Shown here in pieces: positions 10,341 through 21,490 of a stretch of 64,000 bases of DNA. The position numbers were made by a program, and so were the translations under genes. Numbering within the stretch: the stretch's first letter is position 1; each line of letters opens with the position of its first letter. Below the pieces are notes generated by a model. It made no database searches and was not told where the DNA came from. It saw only the letters and a list, made by a program, of their open reading frames with translations. The DNA is from Pseudohalioglobus sediminis (GTDB lineage Bacteria > Pseudomonadota > Gammaproteobacteria > Pseudomonadales > Halieaceae): the NCBI RefSeq assembly GCF_008370495.1, contig NZ_VTUX01000005.1, positions 124,001-188,000 of the forward strand, written 5' to 3'.

Positions 10341-11885
10341 TTACCAGGTTTGAGTCGACTTGAACTTCTCGATAGCAGACTTGAAGGTGCCTTCTATCTC
10401 GTCGTTGTAATCACCGCTTTCCACGATGCTCTTCATCAGGTCGCCGTGCTCTGCGTGCATGTAGGACAACAGCGCATCCTCGAAGTCACCGATCTTGGCC
10501 ACTTCCACGTCCTCGAGATAGCCTTCGTTGGCAGCGTAGAGCACCAGGCCCATCTCGGCGATGGACTGGGGTGAATACTGCTTCTGCTTCATCAGCTCGG
10601 TAACTCGCTCACCGAGGTCCAGCTGGGCCCTGGTGGCATCATCGAGATCGGAAGCAAACTGCGAGAACGCCGCCAGTTCACGGTACTGCGCCAGTGCGGT
10701 ACGAATACCACCGGACAGCTTCTTCATGATCTTGGTCTGGGCCGCACCACCTACACGCGATACGGAGATACCGGCGTTCATTGCCGGGCGAATACCCGCG
10801 TTGAACATGTCGGCCTCAAGGAAGATCTGACCGTCGGTAATGGAGATCACGTTGGTCGGTACGAAGGCAGACACGTCACCAGCCTGGGTTTCAATAACCG
10901 GCAGTGCTGTGAGTGAACCGGTTTGGCCTTTCACTTCACCGTTGGTGAATTTCTCGACGTAATCAGCGTTAACACGGGCCGCGCGCTCCAGCAGACGGGA
11001 GTGCAGGTAGAACACGTCACCGGGGTAAGCTTCACGACCGGGAGGACGACGCAGCAGCAGGGAGATCTGGCGATAGGCCCAGGCCTGCTTGGTCAGGTCA
11101 TCGTAAATGATCAGGGCATCTTCACCGCGATCGCGGTAGTACTCGCCCATGGTGCAACCGGCAAACGGTGCCAGGTACTGCATGGCAGCGGGATCGGAAG
11201 CAGTCGCAGCGACCACAATGGTGTGGTCCATGGCGCCGTGCTCTTCCAGCTTGCGCACTACCGCGGCAACGGAGGAGGCCTTCTGGCCTACCGCCACGTA
11301 GATACACTTAATGCCGGAGTCTTTCTGGTTGATGATCGCGTCAACCGCGATCGCAGTTTTACCGATCTGGCGGTCACCAATGATCAGCTCACGCTGGCCG
11401 CGACCGATGGGCACCATGGAGTCAACGGCCTTGAGGCCGATCTGCACCGGCTGGTCAACCGATTGACGGGCGATAACGCCCGGCGCCACTTTTTCCAGGG
11501 CGTCGGTCAGGGATGCGTTGACCGGGCCCTTGCCGTCGATGGGGTTACCCAGTGCGTCTACCACGCGGCCCTGCAGTTCCGGGCCGACCGGTACTTCCAG
11601 GATACGGCCGGTACAGCGACAGCTCTGGCCTTCGGCCAGGCTCTTGTAGTCACCCAGTATTACCGCGCCAACGGAGTCACGCTCCAGGTTGAGCGCCATA
11701 CCGTAGATGCCGCCCTCAAATTCGATCATCTCACCGTACATCACTTCGGCGAGACCATGGATACGAATGATACCGTCGGATACGGAAACCACGGTGCCTT
11801 CGTTGCGAGCCTCAGAAGACACATCGAGCGAATCGATGCGCGACTTGATGATCTCGCTAATCTCAGATGGATTCAGTTGCTGCAT
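10341..11885 (-). CDS. atpA: F1Fo ATP synthase alpha subunit
   Basis: The alpha subunit is the non-catalytic nucleotide-binding subunit of F1. It is 514 residues with the P-loop GDRQIGKT at 170-177 and the arginine-finger region [10 protein letters not shown]. The start [13 protein letters not shown] is the usual N-terminus, which contacts the delta subunit and peripheral stalk. It is preceded by atpH (22-base gap) and followed by atpG. Confidence 0.98.
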   Translation of the reverse strand: MQQLNPSEISEIIKSRIDSLDVSSEARNEGTVVSVSDGIIRIHGLAEVMYGEMIEFEGGIYGMALNLERDSVGAVILGDYKSLAEGQSCRCTGRILEVPVGPELQGRVVDALGNPIDGKGPVNASLTDALEKVAPGVIARQSVDQPVQIGLKAVDSMVPIGRGQRELIIGDRQIGKTAIAVDAIINQKDSGIKCIYVAVGQKASSVAAVVRKLEEHGAMDHTIVVAATASDPAAMQYLAPFAGCTMGEYYRDRGEDALIIYDDLTKQAWAYRQISLLLRRPPGREAYPGDVFYLHSRLLERAARVNADYVEKFTNGEVKGQTGSLTALPVIETQAGDVSAFVPTNVISITDGQIFLEADMFNAGIRPAMNAGISVSRVGGAAQTKIMKKLSGGIRTALAQYRELAAFSQFASDLDDATRAQLDLGERVTELMKQKQYSPQSIAEMGLVLYAANEGYLEDVEVAKIGDFEDALLSYMHAEHGDLMKSIVESGDYNDEIEGTFKSAIEKFKSTQTW

Positions 11886-11907
11886 GCTCTGTTCCTCAAT
11901 CCTAATT

Positions 11908-12444
11908 CTAGGAATTCATTGCTTCGGCCAGCTTGTTCAGCCTGCCGCGCAAGGAGCCATCGATCACCAGATCACCGGCCCTGATTAATACGCCACCCAG
12001 AAGGTTGTTGTCGGTGGATGTGCTCACCTTCACCTCGCGCTCGAGTTTCTTGCCCAGTGCTGCCGCCAACCGCTCTGCGGTGGCGTCGTCCAGGTCAAAG
12101 GCGGAAATCACCTCGACATCCACGGACTTTTCCTGGCTGGACTTGAGCAGGTCAAACTGGGCATGAATTTCCGGCAATAGCGACAGGCGCTTGTTGGAGG
12201 AAAGAATCGTAATGAAGTTCTTTACCTCGGCGCCGATGGCGTCACCACAGACGTCGTTGACGATCTGTGCCTGCCTTTCATCGGTGATGGACGGATTGTC
12301 CAGCACAGACTCCATGCCTTCAGCTTGGGTCACGGCCGCAGCCGTACCCAGTTGCTCCAGCCATTGCGCCAGCGAATTGTGCTCGCGGGCATACTCGAAA
12401 GCTGCCCTGGCGTAGGGGCGTGCCAGTGTGCTTAGTTCAGCCAT
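11908..12444 (-). CDS. atpH: F1Fo ATP synthase delta subunit
   Basis: The delta subunit (OSCP homologue) links the top of F1 to the peripheral stalk b subunits. It is 178 residues, with the conserved start [12 protein letters not shown] and the C-terminal signature [18 protein letters not shown]. It is located between atpF and atpA in standard order. Confidence 0.96.
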   Translation of the reverse strand: MAELSTLARPYARAAFEYAREHNSLAQWLEQLGTAAAVTQAEGMESVLDNPSITDERQAQIVNDVCGDAIGAEVKNFITILSSNKRLSLLPEIHAQFDLLKSSQEKSVDVEVISAFDLDDATAERLAAALGKKLEREVKVSTSTDNNLLGGVLIRAGDLVIDGSLRGRLNKLAEAMNS

Positions 12445-12457
12445 AGCTCCCTCGCGA

Positions 12458-12928
12458 TTACAGCTCTGCGGCCAGCTGGTCTACCAGCTCTTTGTGTGCT
12501 TCACGGTCGATCGAAGCACCCAGGACCTTTTCGGCACCGACAAGAGAAAGGGTGGCAACTTCGCTGCGCAATGCTTCACGCGCGCGGTTGGTCTCCTGCT
12601 CAATCTCAGCCTGCGCAGAAGCCTTGACCCGGTCTGCTTCCGCAACCGCAGCTTCCTTGGCTTCTTCTACCAACTGGTTGGCACGCTTGTTGGCGGCGTC
12701 GATGATGCCAGCGGCCTCTTCCTTGGCTTCCTTCAGGCGTTCTACCGCCTTTTCCTTGGCCAGTTCGAGGTCGTGACTGGCGCGGTCAGCGGCAGCCAGG
12801 CCATCAGCGATTTTTTGCTCGCGCTCTTCCATGGCGGCCATAATCGGCGGCCATACATACTTCATGCAAAACCACACGAAGCCGACAAACGCGATCATTT
12901 GCCCGATAAGCGTAAGATTTATATTCAC
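12458..12928 (-). CDS. atpF: F1Fo ATP synthase b subunit
   Basis: The b subunit forms the peripheral stalk. It is 156 residues, with one N-terminal membrane helix (about 5-25, [18 protein letters not shown]) followed by a long, highly charged Ala/Glu/Lys-rich helix to the end, which dimerises as a right-handed coiled coil. There is a single b gene, so the stalk is expected to be a homodimer. It lies 13 bases upstream of atpH. Confidence 0.96.
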   Translation of the reverse strand: MNINLTLIGQMIAFVGFVWFCMKYVWPPIMAAMEEREQKIADGLAAADRASHDLELAKEKAVERLKEAKEEAAGIIDAANKRANQLVEEAKEAAVAEADRVKASAQAEIEQETNRAREALRSEVATLSLVGAEKVLGASIDREAHKELVDQLAAEL

Positions 12929-13000
12929 GCTCTTCTCCTCACAGGTTGTTGTTGTTGGGAGCCATCTGCGGTGGCAGGGCTCCGTTAAACAATGTCTCTA

Positions 13001-13237
<237 letters not shown>

Positions 13238-13277
13238 CTAGAGTAAGTAAAGAACCAAAAGGTTGAGTTACAGTTAA

Positions 13278-14162
<885 letters not shown>

Positions 14163-14190
14163 CTATAGAACTCTTGCGTCTATGTTGCTT

Positions 14191-14574
14191 TCACTGGTTG
14201 CGCGTGAGCAACAACCAGCTACCAAAAATCTGAATAACCAGCATCACCAGGTAACCGATGAATACTGCCAGGCCGTCTATGGGCCGAACCGTCGCAAAGA
14301 CAACGGCAAACCCGGCGATACTCAGCAAAAACTTGCCAATTTCCCCAGCGTAGCTGGACCGGGCTATAGCCCTGGCTGATTTTGCGCCACGCCAGCGGAA
14401 AGCCAGCTGCGCAAAATAGGCCTGAGGAATGATGGCGATTAACGCCCCCGCTCCCAGTGACCAGGCCACTACCTTGTCATATGCAAACAGTGGCAGGCAT
14501 ATACCAACAAGAAGCACCAGTTGCGCCAGGGTGATGCGGTGGACTGGAGGTCGTGCTATCTCAGCACCGGGCAT
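14191..14574 (-). CDS. atpI: ATP synthase assembly protein I
   Basis: This is a 127-residue membrane protein with four predicted helices. It matches AtpI in position, size and the GALIAIIPQAYFAQLAFRW region. AtpI is thought to help c-ring assembly or ion supply and is not essential in most species. It is the first gene of the operon; the promoter at 14640-14668 lies about 65 bases upstream of its start. Confidence 0.9.
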   Translation of the reverse strand: MPGAEIARPPVHRITLAQLVLLVGICLPLFAYDKVVAWSLGAGALIAIIPQAYFAQLAFRWRGAKSARAIARSSYAGEIGKFLLSIAGFAVVFATVRPIDGLAVFIGYLVMLVIQIFGSWLLLTRNQ

Positions 14575-14639
14575 GACAGCCTCGTCTTACTCCCCTATCC
14601 AATAGCCTCACGGGTTTCATCCTCGATCAGGGCGCGCGC

Positions 14640-14668
14640 ATTATAGGGGCAATAGTGGGCAGGTTCAA
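14640..14668 (-). promoter_or_regulatory. atp operon promoter (TTGAAC-N17-TATAAT)
   Basis: Read on the minus strand, TTGAAC and TATAAT are separated by exactly 17 bases, a near-consensus sigma-70 promoter. Transcription would start near 14633 and give a leader of about 60 bases before atpI. The mnmG promoter at 21331-21359 has identical boxes and spacing. Confidence 0.75.
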
Positions 14669-14772
14669 CCAGACTATGGTCGTTATCCAGCGAAGAAATA
14701 CGCCGCATTTACCCGCACGATCACTGCAGTTTTTGCGCTTTTTGCCTCGCTTTGCCACGGCAATCGCCTATT

Positions 14773-14847
14773 TAGTGGCTGGCTGTTTTTTAGCCACTAG
14801 ATAATGTACCTGCGGCGCCCCGGCCAGTGACTGGCAGGCGCGCCGCA
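14773..14847. repeat. Two hairpins downstream of the TonB receptor gene
   Basis: Two perfect 8-bp inverted repeats lie here: TAGTGGCT/AGCCACTA (14773-14780 and 14792-14799, 11-base loop) and TGCGGCGC/GCGCCGCA (14811-14818 and 14840-14847), the latter with an inner GCCAG/CTGGC stem. They immediately follow the stop of the minus-strand TonB receptor gene. Neither has a clean T tract, so they may be terminators or 3' stabilising structures. Confidence 0.45.
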
Positions 14848-14848
14848 C

Positions 14849-16882
14849 CTAGAAACGATAGCCCACGGAAAGGCGGAGCTGGCGCGGCTCGAATACGTGA
14901 TAGTGCACGTCTTCCGCCCCCGTCGCGGGCTCACCGGGCAGCCGCGAAGCGTAGTAGTAGTCGATATCGTGGTCGTCGGAATCAAACAGGTTCAACGCAT
15001 CGAGCTGCACGCGCAGGCGCTGGCCTTCCCAGCCCAGGGCGAGACTGGCGAGCGCGGAGCCATCCGACTCCACACTGTTGTCCTCTATCAGCGGCGCACC
15101 ACTGAACTGGCGCAGTCGCAATGAGCCAAACCAGCCTGCAGGATAGCGCGCACTGAGTGCCCCGCTGGCAACCCATTGCACGGCGCCGGGAATGTAATCG
15201 CCCTCGGGCGCGCTATCGTCGAAGCGGGCGTGCGTCCAGGCCAGGTCGAGCTCGAGCTGCCAGACCGCGTTGATACGCCAGAAGTTCGTCAGCTCCAGCC
15301 CCCAGCGACGGCTCGGGCGGCTGGCCTCGGTAGTGCCGGCATCCCCCACGAACAGCAGCTCCGAGTCCAGCTCCAGGTACCAGACGGCAAGTGCGCTGTT
15401 GCCCGCGCCCCACCAGTCGTTGCGCAAACCGAACTCGGCGCCGCGCGAGCGCACCAGCGGGTCCACCGGCGCCACCGCTTCCCCGGAAGCGGGATCGATA
15501 CTGATGGTGGTGCCGCGGGCATCGTTGGAATGAAAGCCCAACCCCCCGCTGAGATAGTATTCGCGAGTGTCGTCGGGCGTATAGATCAGGCTGGCCTTGG
15601 GGCTGAGTATGCTATCCGAATCAGACCCGCTGTTGGCGGCCAGGTCGGAATCCACGTCGAAGTGGTAGTAGTCCCCACGCAGGCCGCTGACCAGCCGCCA
15701 GCGCTCAGCCAGCGCCCAGTCCAGTTCGTAGTAGAGCCCGAGGCTGGTTTCCTCCACCGCATCACGCCGGGTAGTGCCGAGACGCTGACGGCGATCGGTG
15801 TGAAACAGGGCGACCTCGTTGATGTCGTCGTGGCGCAGCTGGGCGCCGGCGCGGTGCTGCAGTAAGGATCCGCTGCCCCAGTGCTGGTGCCATGTCGCGC
15901 CGTAGATACGGCGGTCATCCAGTTGCTCGAACTGGTCGCCCCGTTCCGGGTCGTCCAGCAGATAGGTGAAATTGGACCAGAGCTGCATGCGGTAATCGAT
16001 GGCGTAGGCAGACAACTGCTGGCTGCCCCCGGCCGTCTGGCGCTGCAGCCCGGCAGACAGGCTGTAACGGCTCGATTCCCCGCCCAGGGTATCGTCCAGC
16101 GACCCATATTCATCGATCAGGCCCGAGTTCACTGCGCGCCGGGGAATCTGGTCTGCTGAATTCCAGCTGTTGTCGTAGCCCATCAGGGTGACGAACCAGT
16201 TGTTGCTGTCATCGCCCTCGTAGTAACGCAGCAAGCCGTTGACTTTACTCACGTCCTCTTCGATATCCGTCCACGGACCATCGTAGGCCTGGCCCTCCAG
16301 TGCGGCGCTCAGGCTGCCGGCACCCAGATCGAGCCCGCCCATGGCCAGCAGGCGCTGGAAACCATTCTCTCCCACCTGCACCCTGGCCTCGACATCACTG
16401 AGGCGTTGGGCAGTGCGGATATGGGCACCGCCTGCCGATGAAAAGTCACCCAGTTCTGCGTGGTACGGCCCTTTGACGAAATCCACGGTGCGGATGGTTT
16501 CCGGGATCAGGAAGTTGATATCGGTATAGCCCTGGCCATGGCCATGCGAGCGCATATTGACCGGCATACCGTCTACCCAGGTCGCAAAGTCGGTACCGTG
16601 ATCAAGGTTGAAACCACGCAGGAACATCTGGTTGGATTTCCCCGAGCCGCTGTGCTGGGTGACGACCATACCGGGCACGGCTTCCAGCACATCGCCCGTA
16701 CGCAACAGCGGGCGTATTTCCAGGTCGGCCTGACCCACCCTGCCCTCGGACGCGCTGCGCGCCTGGTTGATCAGGACCAGGCTCCTGCCCTGCACGACCA
16801 CTTCCTCCAACTCATGGGCACTCACGTTTACCTGTGCCGCTGTGGCGACAAGGACCAAGAACAGGGGGGTAGATCGATTCAT
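14849..16882 (-). CDS. TonB-dependent outer-membrane receptor
   Basis: This is a 677-residue outer-membrane protein. An N-terminal signal peptide (about 1-22) precedes ELEEVVVQGRS, which looks like a TonB box region. A plug domain follows (about 45-160, with GDVLEAVPGMVVTQHSG and QMFLRGFNLDHG), then a 22-strand-type barrel ending in aromatic Phe (LSVGYRF). Such receptors import siderophores, cobalamin, metals, glycans or similar ligands using TonB energy. The plug sequence HGTDFATWVDGMPVN is of the kind often seen in uncharacterised receptors; I cannot name the ligand. It sits alone between atpI and parB, a position usually free of genes in related arrangements. Confidence 0.9.
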   Translation of the reverse strand: MNRSTPLFLVLVATAAQVNVSAHELEEVVVQGRSLVLINQARSASEGRVGQADLEIRPLLRTGDVLEAVPGMVVTQHSGSGKSNQMFLRGFNLDHGTDFATWVDGMPVNMRSHGHGQGYTDINFLIPETIRTVDFVKGPYHAELGDFSSAGGAHIRTAQRLSDVEARVQVGENGFQRLLAMGGLDLGAGSLSAALEGQAYDGPWTDIEEDVSKVNGLLRYYEGDDSNNWFVTLMGYDNSWNSADQIPRRAVNSGLIDEYGSLDDTLGGESSRYSLSAGLQRQTAGGSQQLSAYAIDYRMQLWSNFTYLLDDPERGDQFEQLDDRRIYGATWHQHWGSGSLLQHRAGAQLRHDDINEVALFHTDRRQRLGTTRRDAVEETSLGLYYELDWALAERWRLVSGLRGDYYHFDVDSDLAANSGSDSDSILSPKASLIYTPDDTREYYLSGGLGFHSNDARGTTISIDPASGEAVAPVDPLVRSRGAEFGLRNDWWGAGNSALAVWYLELDSELLFVGDAGTTEASRPSRRWGLELTNFWRINAVWQLELDLAWTHARFDDSAPEGDYIPGAVQWVASGALSARYPAGWFGSLRLRQFSGAPLIEDNSVESDGSALASLALGWEGQRLRVQLDALNLFDSDDHDIDYYYASRLPGEPATGAEDVHYHVFEPRQLRLSVGYRF

Positions 16883-17022
16883 CAGGTTACTGCGTCTGTA
16901 TTTGTAGTTGGAGTTGGTTTTGCTGATCCCGGACCAGCGTATTGGATGGCGCTGCTCATGGCCCGCCTGCCAATGCCCCCAGGCCGGGAGCCAGATCGCA
17001 GCGTGGGGCTCTGCCGCCCGCT

Positions 17023-17916
17023 CTACTTGATATGGGCCAGGATGCCGTCCAGTTCATCCAGCGAGGAGTAAGCAAGCACCAACTTACCCTTGCCCTTGGC
17101 CGAATGCTGGATCTGCACTTTAGTGCCCAGGCGCTGCGACAGGTCATCCTGCAGGTGGCGTATGTTGGGATCCAGTGTCTTCTGTTCCCTGGGCTTGTCC
17201 TTGGCGGCGAGCAGGTTCCGCACCAGCGCTTCTGTCTGGCGTACCGACATGCCCCTGCCCACGACCTGGCCGGCGGCAAGGGACTGCTCACCTCCGTCCA
17301 GGGCCAGCAGGGCACGCGCATGCCCCATCTCCAGGTCGCCGTGCTCGACCAGCCGCCGCACGTCCTCCTGCAGGCTCATCAGGCGCAACAGGTTGGTTAC
17401 CGTGGAGCGTGATTTTCCTACCGCATCCGCGACCTCCTGCTGGGTCAACTCGAATTCCTGTTGCAGTCGCTGCAGTGCCACGGCCTCCTCAATCGGGTTG
17501 AGGTCCTCGCGCTGTATGTTCTCTATCAGGGCCATAGCGATGGCGGCCTCATCCGGCACATCGCGGATCACCGCCGGGATGCTGTCCAGGCCGGCCAGCT
17601 GTGTGGCTCGCCAGCGACGCTCACCGGCAATAATCTCGTACTTGCGATCGGAAACAGGGCGCACCACGATGGGTTGCATCACCCCCTGCGCCTTGATGCT
17701 GTTTGCCAGTTCCTGCAGCGATTCCGGCTCGATGTCCCTGCGCGGCTGGTACTTGCCGCGCTGGATCAAGTCCACGGCCAGCTCCTTGAGCACTTTATCC
17801 GGGTCGGAGGCAGCCTCTGCCACGGTCGCTTCAGATGCCTCCGCCGCCTGGCTGGCGGCAGCACTGGCGCCCAGCAGCGCATCCAGCCCGCGGCCCAGGG
17901 AACGTTTCTTGGACAT
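17023..17916 (-). CDS. parB: Chromosome partitioning protein ParB
   Basis: ParB is the CTP-dependent DNA clamp that loads at parS and spreads to organise the origin. It is 297 residues. Visible parts are the N-terminal KKRSLGRGLDALLG segment (ParA contact), the CTP-binding IIAGERRWRA motif, the helix-turn-helix TQQEVADAVGKSRSTVTNLL and a C-terminal dimerisation domain. It lies 12 bases after parA. Two parS sites occur inside recF at 52115-52130 and 52754-52769. Confidence 0.97.
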   Translation of the reverse strand: MSKKRSLGRGLDALLGASAAASQAAEASEATVAEAASDPDKVLKELAVDLIQRGKYQPRRDIEPESLQELANSIKAQGVMQPIVVRPVSDRKYEIIAGERRWRATQLAGLDSIPAVIRDVPDEAAIAMALIENIQREDLNPIEEAVALQRLQQEFELTQQEVADAVGKSRSTVTNLLRLMSLQEDVRRLVEHGDLEMGHARALLALDGGEQSLAAGQVVGRGMSVRQTEALVRNLLAAKDKPREQKTLDPNIRHLQDDLSQRLGTKVQIQHSAKGKGKLVLAYSSLDELDGILAHIK

Positions 17917-17928
17917 ATTGGCTCTCCC

Positions 17929-18729
17929 TTATTCCACGGCCACGGGGGCCGCCTGCTGCGCGAGTTTTTCCTCCCGCCGGATAATCTCCCCCGCCAGGGC
18001 CATGTATGCCTTGGCGCCGCGGGAGTATTTGTCGTAGTACATGGCCGGTACGCCATGACTGGGTGCCTCTGCGAGGCGCACATTGCGCGGCACCACAGTG
18101 CGGTAGACCTTGTCGCCGAAATGACTGTGCAACTGGTTGGAGACCTCATTGGTGAGGCTGTTGCGCGGGTCGTACATGGTGCGCAGGATGCCCTCGATCT
18201 GTAACCCGGCATTCACCGATTCGGCTATCTGGCCGATGGTTCGCACCAGGTCGGACAAGCCTTCCAGCGCGAAATACTCACACTGCATGGTGATAATTAC
18301 GCCATCCGCTGCCACCAGTGCGTTCAGTGTGAGCATGTTCAACGAGGGCGGGCAATCGATAAGCACGTAGTCGTATTGTGCGGATGCCTCGATCAGCGCA
18401 GCCCGCAGACGGCGCTCCTTGTGCTCCACCTCTATCAGTTCGACTTCTGCCGCGGTGAGGTCGCTGTTCGACGGCAGCACATCAAAATTGCTGTCGCCGG
18501 CGCGCAGAATGACCTCGGTAACGGGGGCGCGGTGCACCAGCACATCGTAGATACTGCGGTCGACGCCGTACTTGTCGATGCCGCTGCCCATGGTGGCGTT
18601 ACCCTGTGGGTCGAGATCAACCAGCAGCACGCGCTTCTTCATCGCGGCAAGGGAGGCGGCAAGGTTCACGCAGGTGGTCGTCTTGCCGACCCCGCCCTTC
18701 TGGTTCGCGATTGCGATGATTCTTGCCAC
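17929..18729 (-). CDS. parA: Chromosome partitioning ATPase ParA (Soj)
   Basis: ParA is the Walker-type ATPase that moves ParB-parS complexes. It is 266 residues, starting MARIIAIANQKGGVGKTT with the deviant Walker A at 11-18 including the signature Lys11. DYVLIDCPPSL is the Walker B region. The short N-terminus, without an extra DNA-binding domain, marks it as a chromosomal (Soj-type) ParA. It follows rsmG and precedes parB on the same strand. Confidence 0.97.
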   Translation of the reverse strand: MARIIAIANQKGGVGKTTTCVNLAASLAAMKKRVLLVDLDPQGNATMGSGIDKYGVDRSIYDVLVHRAPVTEVILRAGDSNFDVLPSNSDLTAAEVELIEVEHKERRLRAALIEASAQYDYVLIDCPPSLNMLTLNALVAADGVIITMQCEYFALEGLSDLVRTIGQIAESVNAGLQIEGILRTMYDPRNSLTNEVSNQLHSHFGDKVYRTVVPRNVRLAEAPSHGVPAMYYDKYSRGAKAYMALAGEIIRREEKLAQQAAPVAVE

Positions 18730-18758
18730 AATTTCCCCTGGTCAGCTTGCTGCGCCAA

Positions 18759-19409
18759 TCAGCGCAATGTCATATCCACCAGGTGACGCTGCTCGTCCAG
18801 CCCCGGCACCTGCAGGCGGTGTATCGCCTCCACAGAACACAGCTCTGCGATCGCGGCCAGCTCCGCTTCCGGATACGCACCCTTCATGGCGAAAAAGTGC
18901 CCTGTATCCGCTAGCAGGTGGCGGCAGCCGGAAACCATGTCTGCCAGCGAGGCAAATGCCCGCGAGAGCACCGCGTCGAATGGCGCGTCGCTTTGGAATG
19001 ACTCCACACGCGCCTGGTGGACCGTCATATTAGCCAAGCCAAGCGCAGTTTTCACCTGAAACAGGAAGCGTGTTTTCTTGCCATTGCTGTCCAGCAGGTG
19101 AAATTCGCGCTGCGGAAAGACGATGGCCATGGGCACGCCGGGCAGGCCGCCACCGGTACCCACGTCGAGCAGGCGCTGGCCACGCAGGTAAGGCGCGATC
19201 GCCAGGCTGTCCAGCAGGTGGCGCGTTACCATCTGTTCGGGATCACGCACCGCCGTGAGGTTGTAGGCCCGATTCCATTTCACCATCATCTGCAGGTAGT
19301 CGAGCAGGCGCGCCCGCGTGTCGGCAGGAAGCTCCAGGCCAAGCCGGGCGCAGCCGCTCGCCAACTGTTCTTCGCATGTTGTGTCCAACTCAGGCCAGCT
19401 TGCGTGCAT
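18759..19409 (-). CDS. rsmG: 16S rRNA (guanine527-N7)-methyltransferase RsmG
   Basis: RsmG (formerly GidB) methylates G527 of 16S rRNA using S-adenosylmethionine. It is 216 residues with the SAM-binding loop [17 protein letters not shown] and the upstream signature [17 protein letters not shown]. Its start overlaps the mnmG 3' end by 20 bases, indicating coupled translation. Loss of this function gives low-level streptomycin resistance in many bacteria. Confidence 0.96.
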   Translation of the reverse strand: MHASWPELDTTCEEQLASGCARLGLELPADTRARLLDYLQMMVKWNRAYNLTAVRDPEQMVTRHLLDSLAIAPYLRGQRLLDVGTGGGLPGVPMAIVFPQREFHLLDSNGKKTRFLFQVKTALGLANMTVHQARVESFQSDAPFDAVLSRAFASLADMVSGCRHLLADTGHFFAMKGAYPEAELAAIAELCSVEAIHRLQVPGLDEQRHLVDMTLR

Positions 19410-21291
19410 CGCCCGACGACGACAGGGCCCCGCGCTTCTTCAGATAGATCAGCAGCAGGGAGATAGCAGCGGCGGTGACACCCGGGATTCGGCTCGCGCG
19501 GGCCAGCGTGTCCGGTCGCGCCTCGGCCAGTTTCTGCCTGACCTCATTGGACAGCCCGTCGACCTGCGCATAGTCGAGGTCGGTGGGCAATGGTGTGTTT
19601 TCATGACGCCGCAGGCGCTCGATCTCATCCTGCTGCCGGTCAATATAGCCGGCATACTTGGCCTGGATCGCGACCTGCTGGGCCGCCTGCTCATCGTCCA
19701 CCGGGGCGCCCTTGAGGGAGGCGATGTCGCCATATTCCAGCTCGGGACGTTTGAGCAGGTCCGCCAGCGAGTATTCGCGGCTCATCGGACTGGTCAGCCT
19801 GGGTTCCAGTGCCTTCGCTTCCGGGCTGCCGGGGTGAATCCAGGTCGCGGCCAGGCGCTCCGTCTCGCGGGCAATGGCCTCGCGCTTTGCCTCGAAGCGG
19901 CGCCAGCGCGCATCCCCGACCAGGCCGAGTGCCCTGCCGGTTTCGGTCAGGCGCAGGTCGGCGTTGTCTTCACGCAGCAACAGCCGGTGTTCGGCACGGG
20001 AGGTGAACATCCGGTAGGGCTCGATGGTACCCATGGTGATCAGGTCATCGACCAGCACCCCGATGTAGGCTTCATCACGGCGCGGGCACCAGGGTTGCTC
20101 GCCCTTGACCGCCAAAGCTGCGTTCAGGCCGGCCAGCAGGCCCTGCGCAGCCGCCTCCTCGTAACCCGTGGTGCCGTTTATCTGGCCGGCAAAGTAAAGG
20201 CCGGGCAGGGCTTTGGTCTCCAGCGAATACTGCAGGTCACGGGGGTCGAAGAAATCGTATTCGATAGCGTAACCCGGGCGGGTAATGTGGGCGTTCTCGA
20301 AGCCCTTGATCGAGTGCACCAGGTCGATCTGCACGTCGAAGGGCAGGCTGGTAGAGATGCCGTTGGGATACAGCTCCGGGGTGCTCAGGCCCTCGGGCTC
20401 GATAAACACCTGGTGTGAATTCTTGTCAGCGAAGCGGTGTATCTTGTCCTCGACACTGGGGCAGTAACGCGGGCCGACACCCTCAATAACCCCGGAAAAC
20501 AGTGGCGAGCGATCGAGGCCCGCGCGAATGATGTCATGCGTGCGCTCGTTGGTGTGGGTAATCCAGCAGCAACGCTGCTCCGGATGTTCCTCTGCGCTGC
20601 CCAGGAAGGACATCACCGGGATGGGTTCGTCACCCCACTGCTCCTGCAGCCCGGTGAAATCCACGCTGCGCGCGTCAATGCGCGGTGGTGTCCCGGTTTT
20701 CAGCCGCTCCACGCGAAACGGCATTTCCCGCAGCAGCGAGGCCAGGGCTATGGAGGGCGGGTCACCGGCGCGCCCGCCGGCGCTGTTTTCCATACCGATG
20801 TGCAGTTTGCCACCGAGGAAGGTCCCGGTGGTCAGCACCACCCGCGGCGCCCGGAATATCACCCCCATCTGGGTGATCGCGCCGGCAATCACGCCATTTT
20901 CAATGAGCAGGTCGTCCACAGGCTGCTGGAAGATGAAGAGGTTTTCCTGGCGCTCCAGGATCTCGCGGATAGCATTGCGGTACAGCACGCGATCGGCCTG
21001 CGCCCGGGTGGCACGCACCGCCGGTCCCTTGCGCGAGTTGAGGACCCGGAACTGAATACCGGCGCGATCCGTGGCCCGCGCCATGGCGCCCCCCAGGGCA
21101 TCCACCTCCTTCACCAGGTGGCTCTTGCCAATACCGCCGATGGCCGGGTTGCAGGACATCTGGCCCAGCGTATCCACGCTGTGAGTCAACAGCAGGGTGC
21201 GACAACCCATGCGAGCCGCCGCCAGGCAGGCCTCGGTACCGGCATGTCCGCCACCGACTACGATTACATCGAACTGCTGTTTGAATTCCAC
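19390..21291 (-). CDS. mnmG: tRNA uridine-5-carboxymethylaminomethyl modification enzyme MnmG (GidA)
   Basis: MnmG works with MnmE to install the cmnm5 group on U34 of certain tRNAs using FAD, glycine or ammonium and methylene-THF. The protein is 633 residues, begins with the FAD-binding [11 protein letters not shown] and carries the GidA signatures [10 protein letters not shown] and [17 protein letters not shown] chose the GTG at 21291 because GGTGAGG sits eight bases upstream. An upstream GTG at 21315 would add eight residues. Its partner mnmE lies 23 kb away. It heads an operon with rsmG, parA and parB. Confidence 0.96.
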   Translation of the reverse strand: MEFKQQFDVIVVGGGHAGTEACLAAARMGCRTLLLTHSVDTLGQMSCNPAIGGIGKSHLVKEVDALGGAMARATDRAGIQFRVLNSRKGPAVRATRAQADRVLYRNAIREILERQENLFIFQQPVDDLLIENGVIAGAITQMGVIFRAPRVVLTTGTFLGGKLHIGMENSAGGRAGDPPSIALASLLREMPFRVERLKTGTPPRIDARSVDFTGLQEQWGDEPIPVMSFLGSAEEHPEQRCCWITHTNERTHDIIRAGLDRSPLFSGVIEGVGPRYCPSVEDKIHRFADKNSHQVFIEPEGLSTPELYPNGISTSLPFDVQIDLVHSIKGFENAHITRPGYAIEYDFFDPRDLQYSLETKALPGLYFAGQINGTTGYEEAAAQGLLAGLNAALAVKGEQPWCPRRDEAYIGVLVDDLITMGTIEPYRMFTSRAEHRLLLREDNADLRLTETGRALGLVGDARWRRFEAKREAIARETERLAATWIHPGSPEAKALEPRLTSPMSREYSLADLLKRPELEYGDIASLKGAPVDDEQAAQQVAIQAKYAGYIDRQQDEIERLRRHENTPLPTDLDYAQVDGLSNEVRQKLAEARPDTLARASRIPGVTAAAISLLLIYLKKRGALSSSGDARKLA

Positions 21292-21330
21292 GGTACTGGC
21301 CTCACCTGCCGGCACGAATTTGGGTGGGCG

Positions 21331-21359
21331 ATTATACGTGCGGCCGGGGCGGTGTTCAA
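21331..21359 (-). promoter_or_regulatory. mnmG-rsmG-parAB operon promoter (TTGAAC-N17-TATAAT)
   Basis: On the minus strand TTGAAC and TATAAT are separated by 17 bases, with the -10 box ending 40 bases upstream of the GTG start of mnmG. Both boxes and the spacing are the same as in the atp operon promoter. Confidence 0.72.
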
Positions 21360-21433
21360 AAAATGTTCACCCGCAAAAATGCCACCGCGTGGGTTTTGGA
21401 CAAGCGCCCGCCGCCTTGTGTACAGTGGCGACA

Positions 21434-21457
21434 GCCGCGGGAGTGCAAGCCCGCGGC
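21434..21457. repeat. GC-rich hairpin in the leader of the esterase gene
   Basis: An 8-bp perfect stem GCCGCGGG/CCCGCGGC with an 8-base loop lies 34 bases upstream of the ATG at 21491. There is no T tract, so it is more likely a leader structure or a boundary between divergent transcripts than a terminator. Confidence 0.4.
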
Positions 21458-21490
21458 CTCGCTCGCATACCCACTTAAGGTAATACTGCT

